62,879 nt of DNA from Gloeocapsopsis crepidinum LEGE 06123 (lineage in GTDB: Bacteria > Cyanobacteriota > Cyanobacteriia > Cyanobacteriales > Chroococcidiopsidaceae): the NCBI RefSeq assembly GCF_015207655.1, contig NZ_JADEWN010000027.1:1-62879 (forward strand). The letters run 5' to 3'. The first letter of the stretch is position 1. Every line of letters starts with the position of its first letter. Below are positions 18,382-28,126 of the stretch, in pieces. Below the pieces are notes generated by a model. The model worked only from the letters and a program-made list of their open reading frames with translations. It was not told the origin of the DNA and ran no database searches. The translations under genes were made by a program, and so were the position numbers.

Positions 18382-19980
18382 TTATGTCTTAGCAATATGA
18401 GTGGTTTGATTATTACAAGTCTCAATCCAGGCTATCTGATGCTTTTTGAGTTCCATATTTAAGTTTGGTGGTAATTTTGCTTTGCCAGAAAGTGCTACTA
18501 AGTAAATGAGATCCAGGCAAAACTTTCCACGAAAGTAGCCACCATGAGAGTCAATTTGACCAATTCCTAGAAAATGACAGATCGAGGTTGCTGTGTAATT
18601 GAGTAAATTTGTGATGGAATTATTTGCTGTCAGTACACTTAAGCGCCGTCCCTGCAAACCCGAATTAGTAACTAACTTATCTTGATAATCAGTACAATCA
18701 ACGACTGTAAAAAACTGGTATACATCACTTGTAGAATAGAAAGGCTTCTCTGTAAGATTAATGTTACGGGTGAATGCACGAACACCAAGATCTTTATCGC
18801 TAACATTTATCATGCCATAAGAGCGGTTTTTAGTGAGTGTAAGATTCCCAAGTCGATAGCCACCGATCCGAGAAGCCGAGGGAAAAACGAAGTAGTTCGC
18901 CACAGTTGAAGCTAGACGCAGCACCATGTCTGCATCATTAGTAAACAGGTAAGCTTCCTTAAAGCGCGGCAAGCAACTTTTTAGAAAGTTGGAGTGACCT
19001 GTAGTAATTGCCCAAATGGGAATATCTGGCGATGCCAGAATCAGCGACTTCAAAGTAAAGAAATGTCCAATTTTGCTGAGTTCTACGATTTCCTCAGCAG
19101 TTAAAGATCTTTTAGTGTCTGTACCGCCAAAAGGACCATCAGTCGTCTTCCACCGCATAATTGCAGACGGATCAAAAATATCGGAGAGAATGCGAATCAT
19201 CTGAGTTGTCACAAAGCAACCCATACTATGTGCAACAAAGCTGAGATTGACAACTCCAAAAAACTCAGGATCTGACTTTAAGTGTTCCGCTGCTTCAGGA
19301 GAATGAAGTGCCTTTTCCTGAAGAATCTCTTGTAATATCACATGTAACCAACGTACTAACTCAACAGCATCAAAAACACCATGATTGGCAGCGCGATCGC
19401 GATCTCGAAAATAGACAACGAGGCGTAGAGCAACTAAACACAATACTAAACCTCCTAAAATCAAACCTAATGAATACAGTAGAGTTGCTCTAAACACAAA
19501 TATTAGGGCTACTGCCCCAATAAGAAGTAGCTGTAGCATTAGTGGCATTGCTCGTAACCAATCAATCCATTGAGACTTAAGAACTGATTCTGATGGCCAA
19601 GAGAAGTTAATAAAAATCACAAAATCATCAAAATATTTACCAGAAGTATCTGCTTGAAACTTGCGTTCTAAAGGTTCGTAAGTATTCTTTTCAAAATTTT
19701 CAAGTGGAACGTTATATCCATGAATATCTAAAATGATACTGATTTTTTCGAGGATATTTTGTCCCGAGTTCTCCCATTTAGATTCAATAAATTTTTTTAG
19801 AGTTTCTTTAAGTTGAGCTAGAGCATTTAGAGAATAAGAATAATCTGAAAACAGATCTTCACGGTATTGGCTCTCAGCATTATTAGGAACTGTACTACAA
19901 ATTAAACAATGAGCAAATGTTGTACCATTTTGGTTGTAGCGCTTAATAATTAGCTGAGGATGTTCTGTTGGTTGATTCAT
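18382..19980 (-). CDS. Membrane-inserted alpha/beta hydrolase (lipase-like, DUF900-like)
   Basis: A 532-residue protein. Residues 80-90 contain ILDIHGYN, an oxyanion-hole-type HGYN. Residues 146-190 form two adjacent membrane helices. Residues 250-254 are AHSMG, a nucleophile elbow with Ser252. The helices thus lie inside the hydrolase domain, between oxyanion loop and nucleophile, so the catalytic core would be held against the membrane. The C-terminal 250 residues have no recognised domain, and the catalytic His cannot be assigned with confidence. A membrane lipid or acyl ester is the likely substrate class. No operon partner. Confidence 0.65.
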   Translation of the reverse strand: MNQPTEHPQLIIKRYNQNGTTFAHCLICSTVPNNAESQYREDLFSDYSYSLNALAQLKETLKKFIESKWENSGQNILEKISIILDIHGYNVPLENFEKNTYEPLERKFQADTSGKYFDDFVIFINFSWPSESVLKSQWIDWLRAMPLMLQLLLIGAVALIFVFRATLLYSLGLILGGLVLCLVALRLVVYFRDRDRAANHGVFDAVELVRWLHVILQEILQEKALHSPEAAEHLKSDPEFFGVVNLSFVAHSMGCFVTTQMIRILSDIFDPSAIMRWKTTDGPFGGTDTKRSLTAEEIVELSKIGHFFTLKSLILASPDIPIWAITTGHSNFLKSCLPRFKEAYLFTNDADMVLRLASTVANYFVFPSASRIGGYRLGNLTLTKNRSYGMINVSDKDLGVRAFTRNINLTEKPFYSTSDVYQFFTVVDCTDYQDKLVTNSGLQGRRLSVLTANNSITNLLNYTATSICHFLGIGQIDSHGGYFRGKFCLDLIYLVALSGKAKLPPNLNMELKKHQIAWIETCNNQTTHIAKT

Positions 19981-20830
19981 CTTGCTTTACTACTCTTCAA
20001 AGTACCTCTTTGAGCTGAGATTTAAGTCCGTCTGAGTAGTAGAGTACATTGCACAATGACACTGAGATATTTTTTACTGATTACCAAAGCAAACGGTGAG
20101 TGTTGCTAGCTATAGGTACACAGTACTTAGCGTTAGCTTATTTGTTAATCTAGTTCAGTAATTATTATGCAGCTCTACGATAATACTTCTATACCTACGT
20201 CATAAATAGACTTAGAAATATATTGACTTGTTGTCTCACAGTAAATCAAATACCAAATACTTCAATATAATTCTTGCTCTTTTTAGAAAATGAAAATGAA
20301 ATTGTTGTCCTAATTAGATAAGAAAGCTTGTAAAGTACAGTGAAACTTTTCAATCTAGATAGTTTTATCTCTTTCTTTCTCTATAGCTTAGTGACGTTTG
20401 ATTACACTAGCTGATGCTATTAGTGTGCTTTTGCCGTTTAATATGGTGGGCTGCTCATGTGAATATTGCTCTAGCTACTAGTCAGTTCGACAGCAAATTT
20501 ACCATCTAGTATTTTCCATCACGAGATAATCCGACTTTTTCGGAATTGGAATACAAAACTTTACAGTACAGTTATATTATTTGAGTACCGTTTAAAATCA
20601 CTTTTGTTGTAGTCATCTTTCTTAAAAAGATGAGAATGTAGGGCAATTAAGCGATCGCAAATTAAAAATTAAGTGAATTATTTTAGGAGTAGTGAGTAAG
20701 TTAGCAGTAAATCACGAATGCTTCTTTTCACTACTTGATGGAATTGCACCATGTTTTAGTCATGCAATGCTCAGTAGCATCCCTGTCCTCATAAACATTG
20801 CAAATATCTATATTGCACTAACTTTAATAA
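19981..20830. other. 850-bp AT-rich intergenic stretch
   Basis: No coding frame with recognisable content and no further tRNA. A TCATCTTTCTTAAAAAGATGA inverted repeat near 20613-20633 forms a perfect AT-rich hairpin arm pair, but it lacks a clear T tract and assigned gene. The 3' end of the stretch borders the tRNA-Ala gene. Confidence 0.5.
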
Positions 20831-20903
20831 TGGAGCTAAGCGGATTCGAACCGCTGACCCCCTCAATGCCATTGAGGTGCTCTACCAACTGAGCTATAAC
20901 CCC
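20831..20903 (-). tRNA. tRNA-Ala (anticodon GGC)
   Basis: The reverse complement folds into a full cloverleaf of 73 bases: acceptor stem GGGGTTA with TAGCTCC, D arm GCTC...GAGC, anticodon stem CCTCA/TGAGG around the loop ATGGCAT (anticodon GGC), T arm AGCGG-TTCGAAT-CCGCT, and discriminator A. CCA is not encoded. It decodes GCC and GCU alanine codons. Confidence 0.97.
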
Positions 20904-20976
20904 TTGAGCGTTTTGTATTATGGCTGAATTATCGATAAATTGTCAAGTTTTGCTTGCTGTGGTTGATTTGGTATGA

Positions 20977-21171
20977 TTACCCTGACGCACTCATGAGGTA
21001 GGTTATACAGTTACCCATGAGAAAATAAACAACTAGCATTGCTGCGGCTGCAAGTGCTACTAGCGTTCCTGCTAGCATCAAAGAAAACTCTTTACGATAA
21101 AAGGCTTCTTCCATTAAGTGCAGTGACCAAGCCACTAGCGCTACATCAAATATGAGAATTGGTATCAGCAT
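20977..21171 (-). CDS. Small membrane protein, unknown function
   Basis: A 64-residue protein with two hydrophobic segments (MLIPILIFDVALVAWSL and LMLAGTLVALAAAAMLVVYFLMG) separated by a charged turn (EEAFYRKEF). The balanced charge and helical hairpin make it look like a real gene rather than chance. It is located between the tRNA and hisF in the hisF direction, but 78 bp past the hisF stop. No family recognised. Confidence 0.6.
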   Translation of the reverse strand: MLIPILIFDVALVAWSLHLMEEAFYRKEFSLMLAGTLVALAAAAMLVVYFLMGNCITYLMSASG

Positions 21172-21249
21172 TCTTAAAAAGTTAATTCTTATTCATATAT
21201 CTTAACAAGAAAATTTACAATACGCTTGCAACCAAATATGAGTTAATTC

Positions 21250-22023
21250 TTAAGCTGTGACTCTGACTGGACACCCGCGATCGCGCAAGTAATCTTTGAT
21301 TTCTTTAACGCTCAATTGTCCATAATGTAACAGTGAGGCAAGTAAGGCGGCTTCGGCTTTACCTTCGGTGAGTGCGGTATGAATATGTTCGCAGTTACCA
21401 GCCCCTCCAGAAGCAATCACAGGAATCTCAACTACCGAAGCGATCGCCCGCGTTAACTCCAAGTCATATCCAGCTTGCGTGCCATCAGCATCCATACTCG
21501 TGACTAGTAATTCGCCTGCGCCTCTTTGTGCGACTTCTTTTGCCCAAGAAAGCGCATCAATGCCAGTGTTTTCGCGTCCACCCCGTACATAAACATCCCA
21601 TCCAGGGTTAGCTGCGTCTTGCCTCCGTCGTGCGTCTATAGCAATGACTATACACTGATTACCAAAGCGATCGCTAGCACGGTCAACGAGTTCAGGTTGC
21701 CTTACAGCAGCAGAATTGATACTTACTTTATCTGCGCCGGCTCTTAACAAACTTTTAATTTGTTCTAAGGATTGAATACCACCACCAACAGTGAGGGGAA
21801 TGAACACCTGTTCTGCTGTGCGATACACCACATCAATAATGATGTCGCGGTCTTCATGAGTTGCTGTAATATCAAGAAACACGAGTTCATCTGCTCCAGC
21901 AGCATTGTAAACTTTGGCAAGTTCAACAGGATCGCCCGCATCTTGTAAATTAACAAAGTTAATTCCTTTTACTACTCGCCCCGCGTTGACATCCAAACAC
22001 GGCAAAATTCTTTTTGCTAACAT
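21250..22023 (-). CDS. hisF: Imidazole glycerol phosphate synthase, cyclase subunit
   Basis: A 257-residue TIM barrel. The N-terminal [19 protein letters not shown] supplies the catalytic Asp of strand 1, and IVIAIDARR the second Asp. Phosphate-binding GGGI and ASGGAG loops are present. With HisH it makes imidazole glycerol phosphate and AICAR in histidine synthesis. I start at the ATG at 22023, with AGGAG just upstream; the frame extends 33 bases further without support. Confidence 0.98.
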   Translation of the reverse strand: MLAKRILPCLDVNAGRVVKGINFVNLQDAGDPVELAKVYNAAGADELVFLDITATHEDRDIIIDVVYRTAEQVFIPLTVGGGIQSLEQIKSLLRAGADKVSINSAAVRQPELVDRASDRFGNQCIVIAIDARRRQDAANPGWDVYVRGGRENTGIDALSWAKEVAQRGAGELLVTSMDADGTQAGYDLELTRAIASVVEIPVIASGGAGNCEHIHTALTEGKAEAALLASLLHYGQLSVKEIKDYLRDRGCPVRVTA

Positions 22024-22095
22024 TGCCTGCTCCTGAGTTAGTCGTGTAACGATCAAAGCACAATTAATTTGTGTATTTAAATTAAATTTTTAATC

Positions 22096-23196
22096 ATGGC
22101 GATAATTTCTTCTAAGCAATCTCACTCTGAACCCGAACGCCGTAACACGACAACTACTCGTCGTCCCACTCCCCAGCGTGAAGAACTTTTACAGCCGAAA
22201 GCGACAGTTGATGAGCGTAGTAAGCAAGAAGAAAGCATTCGCCCCCAAAAATTTGCTGATTACATTGGTCAAAAAGATTTAAAAGAAGTTCTTGATATTG
22301 CTATTAAAGCGGCAAAAGCTAGAAGTGAAATCCTCGATCACTTACTATTGTATGGTCCACCTGGATTGGGAAAAACCACAATGGCGCTGATTTTAGCTGC
22401 AGAAATGGGCGTTAATTGCAAAATCACGAGTGCGCCAGCCTTAGAACGTCCACGAGATATTGTAGGGCTTCTTGTAGGATTACAGCCAGGAGATGTTTTA
22501 TTTATCGATGAGATTCATCGTCTCTCGCGCATGGCAGAAGAAATTTTGTATCCGGCGATGGAAGATTTTCGGGTTGACATTACAACGGGTAAAGGTTCAA
22601 GTGCCAAGTCACGCAGCATACCACTGCAAAGGTTTACTTTAGTAGGAGCAACAACACGCGCTGGTTCGCTATCATCACCGTTACGCGATCGCTTCGGATT
22701 AGTACAACGATTGCGGTTTTATCAGCCAGAAGAACTCAGTCAAATTGTTTTACGGACTGCACAGTTACTTCAAACGGCGATAACTGATGATGGGGCGCTA
22801 GAAATTGCGCGGCGATCGCGCGGAACACCAAGAATTGCTAATCGCTTACTTAAAAGAGTACGCGACTATGCCGAAGTTAAATCTGCGGGAGCAATCGACC
22901 AAAATGTTGCAGCCGAAGCATTAGAACTCTTTCAAGTCGATCCTTGCGGCTTAGATTGGACGGATCGCCAAATGCTAAGTGTGATGATTGAACAGTTTAA
23001 CGGAGGACCTGTCGGTATTGAGACAATGGCAGCAGCCACAGGCGAAGATACGCAGACAATTGAGGAAGTGTATGAACCATACCTGATGCAAATAGGTTAT
23101 TTGCAGCGAACACCTCGCGGTCGAGTTGCTAGTCCCGCAGCATATCAACACTTGGGTTTTACTCCGCCCAATGAGCAGCTTTCTTTACTACCATAA
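22096..23196 (+). CDS. ruvB: Holliday junction branch migration helicase RuvB
   Basis: A 366-residue AAA+ ATPase with Walker [10 protein letters not shown], Walker B FIDEIHRL, sensor and Arg-finger region [18 protein letters not shown], and the C-terminal winged-helix domain ([11 protein letters not shown]). About 45 polar N-terminal residues precede the conserved [11 protein letters not shown], a tail common in cyanobacterial RuvB. It drives branch migration with RuvA in recombinational repair. Divergent from hisF with a 72-bp gap. Confidence 0.98.
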   Translation: MAIISSKQSHSEPERRNTTTTRRPTPQREELLQPKATVDERSKQEESIRPQKFADYIGQKDLKEVLDIAIKAAKARSEILDHLLLYGPPGLGKTTMALILAAEMGVNCKITSAPALERPRDIVGLLVGLQPGDVLFIDEIHRLSRMAEEILYPAMEDFRVDITTGKGSSAKSRSIPLQRFTLVGATTRAGSLSSPLRDRFGLVQRLRFYQPEELSQIVLRTAQLLQTAITDDGALEIARRSRGTPRIANRLLKRVRDYAEVKSAGAIDQNVAAEALELFQVDPCGLDWTDRQMLSVMIEQFNGGPVGIETMAAATGEDTQTIEEVYEPYLMQIGYLQRTPRGRVASPAAYQHLGFTPPNEQLSLLP

Positions 23197-23395
23197 GCAT
23201 GGAACTTGGTAATAGGTAATCGATGCCTTAAATTTAATGATCCATCACTGCTTGTCATTATTCTGGGATTCATTCAGCTTTTGTGGGTTGGGTATCTTGC
23301 CTGACCAAAGTTAAAATTTGGCACTTTTGCTAGAGATTTATTAGAGAACGCCTGCGTCAGTCTTGTAGCGGATTATTCAATACCGAAAAATTTAG

Positions 23396-24196
23396 ATGAT
23401 ACGACTAATCATAATTTTCTTAATACTTTTGTTTGGGGTAACACAGCCGGTATTAGCACAATCCCAACCACAAATAACAGCAGAACAGTTTCAACAACTC
23501 GACAGTTTAGCCCAACAAGCTTTAGATGCTACCAACAGTGGCGATTTTGCCACTGCAGAAACTTACTGGACGCAAATTATTGACTTGTTTCCTGATAACC
23601 CTGCCGCATGGAGTAATCGCGGAAATGCCAGAGTTAGTCAAAATAAACTTGATGAAGCACTAGCCGACTACGATAAATCTGTGGAATTAGCCCCCAATGC
23701 CCCTGATCCTTACTTAAATCGCGGTACAGCATATGAGGGGTTAGGACGATGGGAAGAAGCGATCGCTGACTACAATCGCGTTCTCGAAATTGACCCCAAT
23801 GATGTAATGGCGTATAACAATCGCGGTAATGCTGAGGCTGGGTTAGGACAATGGGAAAATGCCATTGCCGATTATCGTAAATCAACAGAAATTGCCTCTA
23901 ATTTTGCTTTTGCCCGTGCCAACTATGCTTTAGCACTGTATCAAGTCGGCAAAAAAGACGAAGCGATTCGCAATATGCGTAATATTGTCCGTAAATATCC
24001 TAACTTTGCCGATATGCGGGCTGCGTTAACTGCGGCGTATTGGGAACAAGGTAAACAAGGAGAAGCTGAGAGTAACTGGGTATCTGCGATCGGACTCGAT
24101 CGACGATATCAAGATATCAACTGGGTCGCAAATATACGTCGTTGGCCTCCTGTGATGGTAGCAGCATTAGAGAAGTTTCAGAAATTGAAATCTTAG
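23396..24196 (+). CDS. Secreted TPR-repeat protein
   Basis: A 266-residue protein with a signal peptide (hydrophobic residues 4-19, cleavage after VLAQ). It then has at least five tetratricopeptide repeats between residues 45 and 215, with clear NRGNAxxxxGxWExAIADYxxxxEIxPN consensus. It is probably a periplasmic or thylakoid-lumenal scaffold. The neighbours do not reveal a partner. It is likely monocistronic. Confidence 0.9.
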   Translation: MIRLIIIFLILLFGVTQPVLAQSQPQITAEQFQQLDSLAQQALDATNSGDFATAETYWTQIIDLFPDNPAAWSNRGNARVSQNKLDEALADYDKSVELAPNAPDPYLNRGTAYEGLGRWEEAIADYNRVLEIDPNDVMAYNNRGNAEAGLGQWENAIADYRKSTEIASNFAFARANYALALYQVGKKDEAIRNMRNIVRKYPNFADMRAALTAAYWEQGKQGEAESNWVSAIGLDRRYQDINWVANIRRWPPVMVAALEKFQKLKS

Positions 24197-24256
24197 GAAC
24201 TCACATAGATAAAGAATTGGTTCATTAAAAGTTTGGCGAATGAATTCACTGCTAGA

Positions 24257-24380
24257 CAAACAAAGTCTACCTGCGTGGACTATGGGTAAGGTATGTCTTA
24301 CCCTTAAAACTTATATTGAAAGTGTGCGAAGGCACATTTTGTTTAAGTAACCCCGACTTTAGTCGGAAGGCATCTACGAT
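24257..24380 (+). repeat. Structured dispersed repeat (copy 1)
   Basis: Three consecutive hairpins are visible: GGGTAAG/CTTACCC, GTGC-GAAG-GCAC and CCGAC-TTTA-GTCGG. A second, diverged copy lies in inverse orientation at 36111-36217. The shared blocks include ACAAA(C/G), AAAACTT/AAAGTCTT, TGCACA, TTTGTTTAAGTAACCCCGA and GGCATCT. It sits in the leader of the glycosyltransferase gene. Confidence 0.65.
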
Positions 24381-24407
24381 TATTCTTTTAACCCTGACCC
24401 CTACTAT

Positions 24408-25688
24408 ATGACGCATTTCGGTATTCTTTGCCCTAGTTCTCCTGGACATCTCAATCCGATGATGGCACTGGGTAAGGAGTTAGTAAGACGCGGACATCGT
24501 GTTACCCTAATTCAAGTTCCGGAGCTAGAGTCTCAAGCATTAGCAGTAGGGTTGGAGTTTCAGGCAATTGGTGCCAAAGAGTTTCCGCCTGGGGTACTTG
24601 CAGAAAAGTTTGCTCGTCTTGGTCAACTCAGTGGCTTGAAGGCGATCGCATTTACACTCGATCTCATTAAACAGGGTGGCACAATTATCCTGCGTGATGC
24701 TCCAGAAATTATTACATCAATTGGCATCGAAGCATTATTAGTCGATCAGGTATCTCCAGAAAGTGCAACTGTAGCAAAGCACTTAAAAATTCCTTTTATC
24801 ACAATCTGCAATGCACTCATTCTCAATCAAGAACCTGGGATTCCTCCTTTTGTAACACCTTGGCAGCGTAACACAGCTTGGTGGGCATTACTCCGTAATG
24901 GCATAACATATGCAGTTTTAGAACGCGTAGCACAACCTGTTCGTCAAATATTAGATGAGTACCACCGGAAGTGGAATTTACCACTTTACAAAAAAGTCGC
25001 AGACTCTTTATCCAACTTGGCACAAATTAGCCAGCAACCTGCAGAATTTGAGTTTCCTCGAACGCAGTTACCTGAATGTTTTCACTTTGCTGGACCCTTT
25101 GTCGATCCTACAGGGCGCAAACCAATACCTTTTCCCTATGAACAGTTGACTGGACAACCACTCATTTATGCTTCAATGGGAACTCTACAAAATCAGCAGC
25201 AGAAGATTTTTCAGGCGATCGCTGCTGCGTGTGCGAACTTAGATGTTCAATTAGTGATTTCCCTAGGTGGCGCTAGCAATTTTTGTCTCCCTGAATTACC
25301 AGGTAAGCCGCTTGTTGTTCAATATGCACCACAACTCGAACTTTTGCAAAAAGCTACATTAACAATTACTCATGCAGGGCTAAATACCGCACTGGAATCA
25401 TTAAGTAATGGTGTACCAATGGTAGCAATACCCATTACGAACGATCAACCAGGTGTTGCGGCGCGGATTGCTTGGACAGAAACCGGAGAGTTTGTACCGC
25501 TATCGCGCTTAAGTGTTCCTAGGCTGCAAAAGGCGATTCAACAGATCTTGACAAATGAAACTTACAAACAAAATGCAATAAGACTACAGCAAGCAATCCA
25601 CCATGCAGGAGGAGTGCGTCGTGCAGCAGATATCATTGAACAAGCTGTTCTCACCAAACAACCTGTACTGAATCATACAAGTTTTTGA
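24408..25688 (+). CDS. UDP-glycosyltransferase family 1 (CrtX/MGT-like)
   Basis: A 426-residue GT-B enzyme. The N-terminal domain begins FGILCPSSPGHLNPMMALGKEL, with an acceptor-site His. The C-terminal nucleotide-sugar domain contains VQYAPQLELLQKATLTITHAGLNTALESL and PITNDQPGVAARI, which is the UGT/PSPG-like donor motif. Likely transfers a hexose to a hydrophobic acceptor such as a hydroxylated carotenoid or sterol-like lipid; the acceptor cannot be read. Its last 16 bp overlap the convergent HAD gene. Confidence 0.85.
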   Translation: MTHFGILCPSSPGHLNPMMALGKELVRRGHRVTLIQVPELESQALAVGLEFQAIGAKEFPPGVLAEKFARLGQLSGLKAIAFTLDLIKQGGTIILRDAPEIITSIGIEALLVDQVSPESATVAKHLKIPFITICNALILNQEPGIPPFVTPWQRNTAWWALLRNGITYAVLERVAQPVRQILDEYHRKWNLPLYKKVADSLSNLAQISQQPAEFEFPRTQLPECFHFAGPFVDPTGRKPIPFPYEQLTGQPLIYASMGTLQNQQQKIFQAIAAACANLDVQLVISLGGASNFCLPELPGKPLVVQYAPQLELLQKATLTITHAGLNTALESLSNGVPMVAIPITNDQPGVAARIAWTETGEFVPLSRLSVPRLQKAIQQILTNETYKQNAIRLQQAIHHAGGVRRAADIIEQAVLTKQPVLNHTSF

Positions 25689-26473
25689 ATTTCAGTAGGA
25701 GTTAATTCTTGTACGCTGTCAAAAATAACTTTTGCGCCTGCGATTTTTAGTGTTTCAGCGTAGGCATTACGTCTTTGCAATGATTCTTGAACGTGCGGTG
25801 GTAAAACACCAACACCAATCCACATCCGACTCGGATCGAGCGATCGCGCTTTTTTTACCGTATACATATCTGCAACTGTATCTCCCACATACAATACAGG
25901 AGTAGAGTTATCAAGGATATCGCTTGTTAATTGCTGTACTGTCGCCATTAGCCCTGTCGGATCAGGTTTGCTGGGTGCATCTTCCATCGCAACTAACACA
26001 GGAGATTGCAAACCAAGGCGTTTTTCTAACACGTAATTCGCTGAACCTCGCGTTGCGCCACTAAAAAAGCCCCAAGCGATACCAGCATGACTAAGTTCAT
26101 TTAAATAACTACTGTTTAGCAACAATGGTTCATTACAGATATAACCTGTCCAATTGTCGGGGTCTGAGCCGCGATAGCGAGATTGAAAGAATGCGACAAT
26201 TTTTGCATAGTCTAGCGCTAGGGAATTACGCTGTTGTCCCTGTGCTTCAAAATAGCGATAAATCAACTCCTGTGATGCTTCCCAATCGTTATTCCAAACG
26301 CCCTCAGATTTGAGTACGTCAATATCTGCTAAAGATGGACGATAAGCATCTTGCGTAAAATATTCCACCGTATCTGCGATCGCCCGCCGATAAGAACCAC
26401 CAACATCGCGTACTACGCCATCAATATCAAAAACAACGATTGCTGAAACAAGTAATTGAGATTGTTGTGTCAT
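25673..26473 (-). CDS. HAD-superfamily hydrolase (subfamily IA, TIGR01548-like)
   Basis: A 266-residue protein with HAD motif I VFDIDGVVRDVGGSY (nucleophile Asp), motif II FFSGATRGSA, the Lys SKPDP and motif IV YVGDTVADM. The cap arrangement and the VxDxDGVVRDV opening match the TIGR01548 group, annotated near histidine biosynthesis phosphatases in some genomes. Substrate unknown; it may be a small phosphorylated metabolite. It converges with the glycosyltransferase gene and overlaps it by 16 bp. Confidence 0.82.
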   Translation of the reverse strand: MTQQSQLLVSAIVVFDIDGVVRDVGGSYRRAIADTVEYFTQDAYRPSLADIDVLKSEGVWNNDWEASQELIYRYFEAQGQQRNSLALDYAKIVAFFQSRYRGSDPDNWTGYICNEPLLLNSSYLNELSHAGIAWGFFSGATRGSANYVLEKRLGLQSPVLVAMEDAPSKPDPTGLMATVQQLTSDILDNSTPVLYVGDTVADMYTVKKARSLDPSRMWIGVGVLPPHVQESLQRRNAYAETLKIAGAKVIFDSVQELTPTEIQKLV

Positions 26474-26720
26474 CTTTATCCCGATAAGGGACTTATTACC
26501 TTACAAGCCTAATCATTTTACTGGGCGACCAGTCGTGTTGATACACACAAGTAATAAATCGCAAAATGTATCTTTGCACCCTGATGCTTTGTGTAGTATT
26601 CGTTTGACACACTACTTCCTAGAGAACAATTTACTTCATTTCAGCAGATGTTATGGCATTGCGTTAATATAAATGGTTGCACAGTTAGTAATTTTGCCTG
26701 GTACTGCCTCGGAGGTTTGA

Positions 26721-27020
26721 TTGTCAAAGTTTATTTTAAAAGTTCTCTGGCTAGACGAAAATGTGGCGCTTGCTGTCGATCAAGTGGTTGGTAAAGGGAC
26801 AAGCCCTTTAACTCGTTACTTTTTCTGGCCTCGTAATGATGCTTGGGAAGAGTTAAAAAACGAATTAGAATCAAAAAACTGGATTACAGATCAAGAGCGT
26901 GTCGAGTTGCTCAACAAAGCAACCGAAGTCATCAACTACTGGCAAGAGGAAGGCAGAAATCGCCCAGTTGCTGAAGCGCAGGCAAAATTTCCGGAAGTTG
27001 CTTTTACCGGAAGCGCCTAG
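26721..27020 (+). CDS. ycf65: 30S ribosomal protein PSRP-3 (Ycf65)
   Basis: A 99-residue protein with the compact PSRP-3 signature: [35 protein letters not shown] and [22 protein letters not shown]. It is a small-subunit ribosomal protein specific to cyanobacteria and plastids. The start is TTG at 26721, with GGAGG at 26711-26715, a strong and well-spaced Shine-Dalgarno that decides the start. A terminator follows. Confidence 0.95.
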   Translation: MSKFILKVLWLDENVALAVDQVVGKGTSPLTRYFFWPRNDAWEELKNELESKNWITDQERVELLNKATEVINYWQEEGRNRPVAEAQAKFPEVAFTGSA

Positions 27021-27067
27021 CATTATCCATGTAACTTGGCTTTCGCTGACATGCAGCCAAAAGCATC

Positions 27068-27104
27068 AACCACCCTTGATGTTATTAATACGGGGGTGGT
27101 TTTT
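27068..27104 (+). terminator. Rho-independent terminator of PSRP-3
   Basis: Perfect 8-bp stem AACCACCC (27068-27075) with GGGTGGTT (27094-27101), followed by T residues. Confidence 0.88.
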
Positions 27105-27110
27105 CGATCG

Positions 27111-27570
27111 CTAATTTGTAAGTATTTTAAGCAACCACAAGATATCATCATTCGTCAGTCCAAAGTTAGGCGAAAGTGCCGCAATTTGAGTTTGACCACT
27201 TCCACCTCTACTATTCGCATCGAAGAACAAGTGCCAGTATTTTTGTTGTAGATAAAGCGATCGCAGCGATCGCCTACTGATGAACCAATTATAAATTGAG
27301 CTGTAGAAATTGTTCTACCTGCAACAAGTCCACCACCAAAATTAGCCTTAGAAACTTAGATGTATCGTCAATTAATCACAAGGAAAACGATTTATTCACA
27401 GGGTTAATGTCAGTTGCATCGTAAGTATCGTTACTGCTACCTCCTATTACAGGATCTTTTCCACGACCGTAAAGAATATCATTTCCTTCGTTCTCTGCTA
27501 TGTAATTATCTCAGTCATAACCATCGGTAAAGATAGTGTCATTCCCACTTAATCCACAAAGTATCATTAT
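27111..27570 (-). pseudogene. Decayed RTX (hemolysin-type calcium-binding) protein, C-terminal part
   Basis: Read on the minus strand, 27570-27405 gives nonapeptide-like repeats (SGNDTIF, NEGNDILYGRG, GGSSNDTYD) interrupted by one TGA and one frameshift. Further down, 27340-27231 gives FGGGLVAG and DRFIYNKNTG. After another frameshift, 27227-27111 gives LFFDANSRGGSGQTQIAALS and FGLTNDDILW before a TAG. This is the usual C-terminal module of cyanobacterial RTX proteins. At least two frameshifts and internal stops show it is dead. The 5' part is gone. Confidence 0.8.
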
Positions 27571-27801
27571 TAGTTAAAATTCATGTATACAGAAATTATT
27601 AATAAAAAAGATTTTGCTTATCTATATGTTTTGATAAAACAATTAGTTAAGTTTATTGACAGTAAAAAATATAGCAATATGTATTTTTAGAAAAATTTTT
27701 TATCTCTATTCATAATAGTAGTTGGCGTATTATGAACTTTGTTATTACTTAATAGTAAAAAGTTGATCAAGTAGAGTTTATTAAGCAGTAATGTATTAAA
27801 A

Positions 27802-27819
27802 ATAACATTTAAATGTTAT
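27802..27819. promoter_or_regulatory. Perfect 18-bp palindrome (possible operator)
   Basis: ATAACATTTAAATGTTAT reads the same on both strands. It lies 308 bp before the STAND ATPase start. A dimeric regulator site is possible. The AT-rich background makes a chance origin also possible. Confidence 0.3.
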
Positions 27820-27901
27820 CTTCATAGCTGTGTAGCTACAACTTTGCTGCAGCATAGCAAATTGCACTGAGTTTTGATATTGAACTGATTAGTCTTTCCG
27901 G

Positions 27902-27926
27902 ATACTGAAATTGGCATATTCAGTAT
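27902..27926. promoter_or_regulatory. 8-bp inverted repeat upstream of STAND gene
   Basis: Arms ATACTGAA (27902-27909) and TTCAGTAT (27919-27926) are perfectly complementary with a 9-base spacer, 200 bp upstream of the STAND ATPase. Candidate operator or stem-loop; no T tract follows. Confidence 0.3.
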
Positions 27927-28126
27927 GAGTACTTAGAAAAGAGCATTAATTTTGAGTAAAAAAATATTGCAGCAGCGGTAGATTGCTAAGTATAAATATT
28001 TAGAATTATCTGTGCATCTAGTGATGGAAGATGCATATTCTTCCCTACTGACACCTATAAACAAAGGAGTTTGGGGATGAGAGTATTACTGTCTAAACAA
28101 TCGATATACCAGGGGAGCGATCGCCA

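Larger units (their letters stand above)
27571..28126. other. 555-bp AT-rich spacer with symmetric motifs
   Basis: No coding frame recognised. It contains a perfect 18-bp palindrome and a separate 8-bp inverted repeat, both listed. Base composition is more AT-rich than the neighbours, in line with an accessory region between the decayed RTX gene and the STAND ATPase. Confidence 0.5.

Noticed and set aside
20692-20892. A 66-codon plus-strand frame
   Set aside because: It runs through the tRNA-Ala gene on the opposite strand, starts with a weak codon and has no protein-like conservation features.
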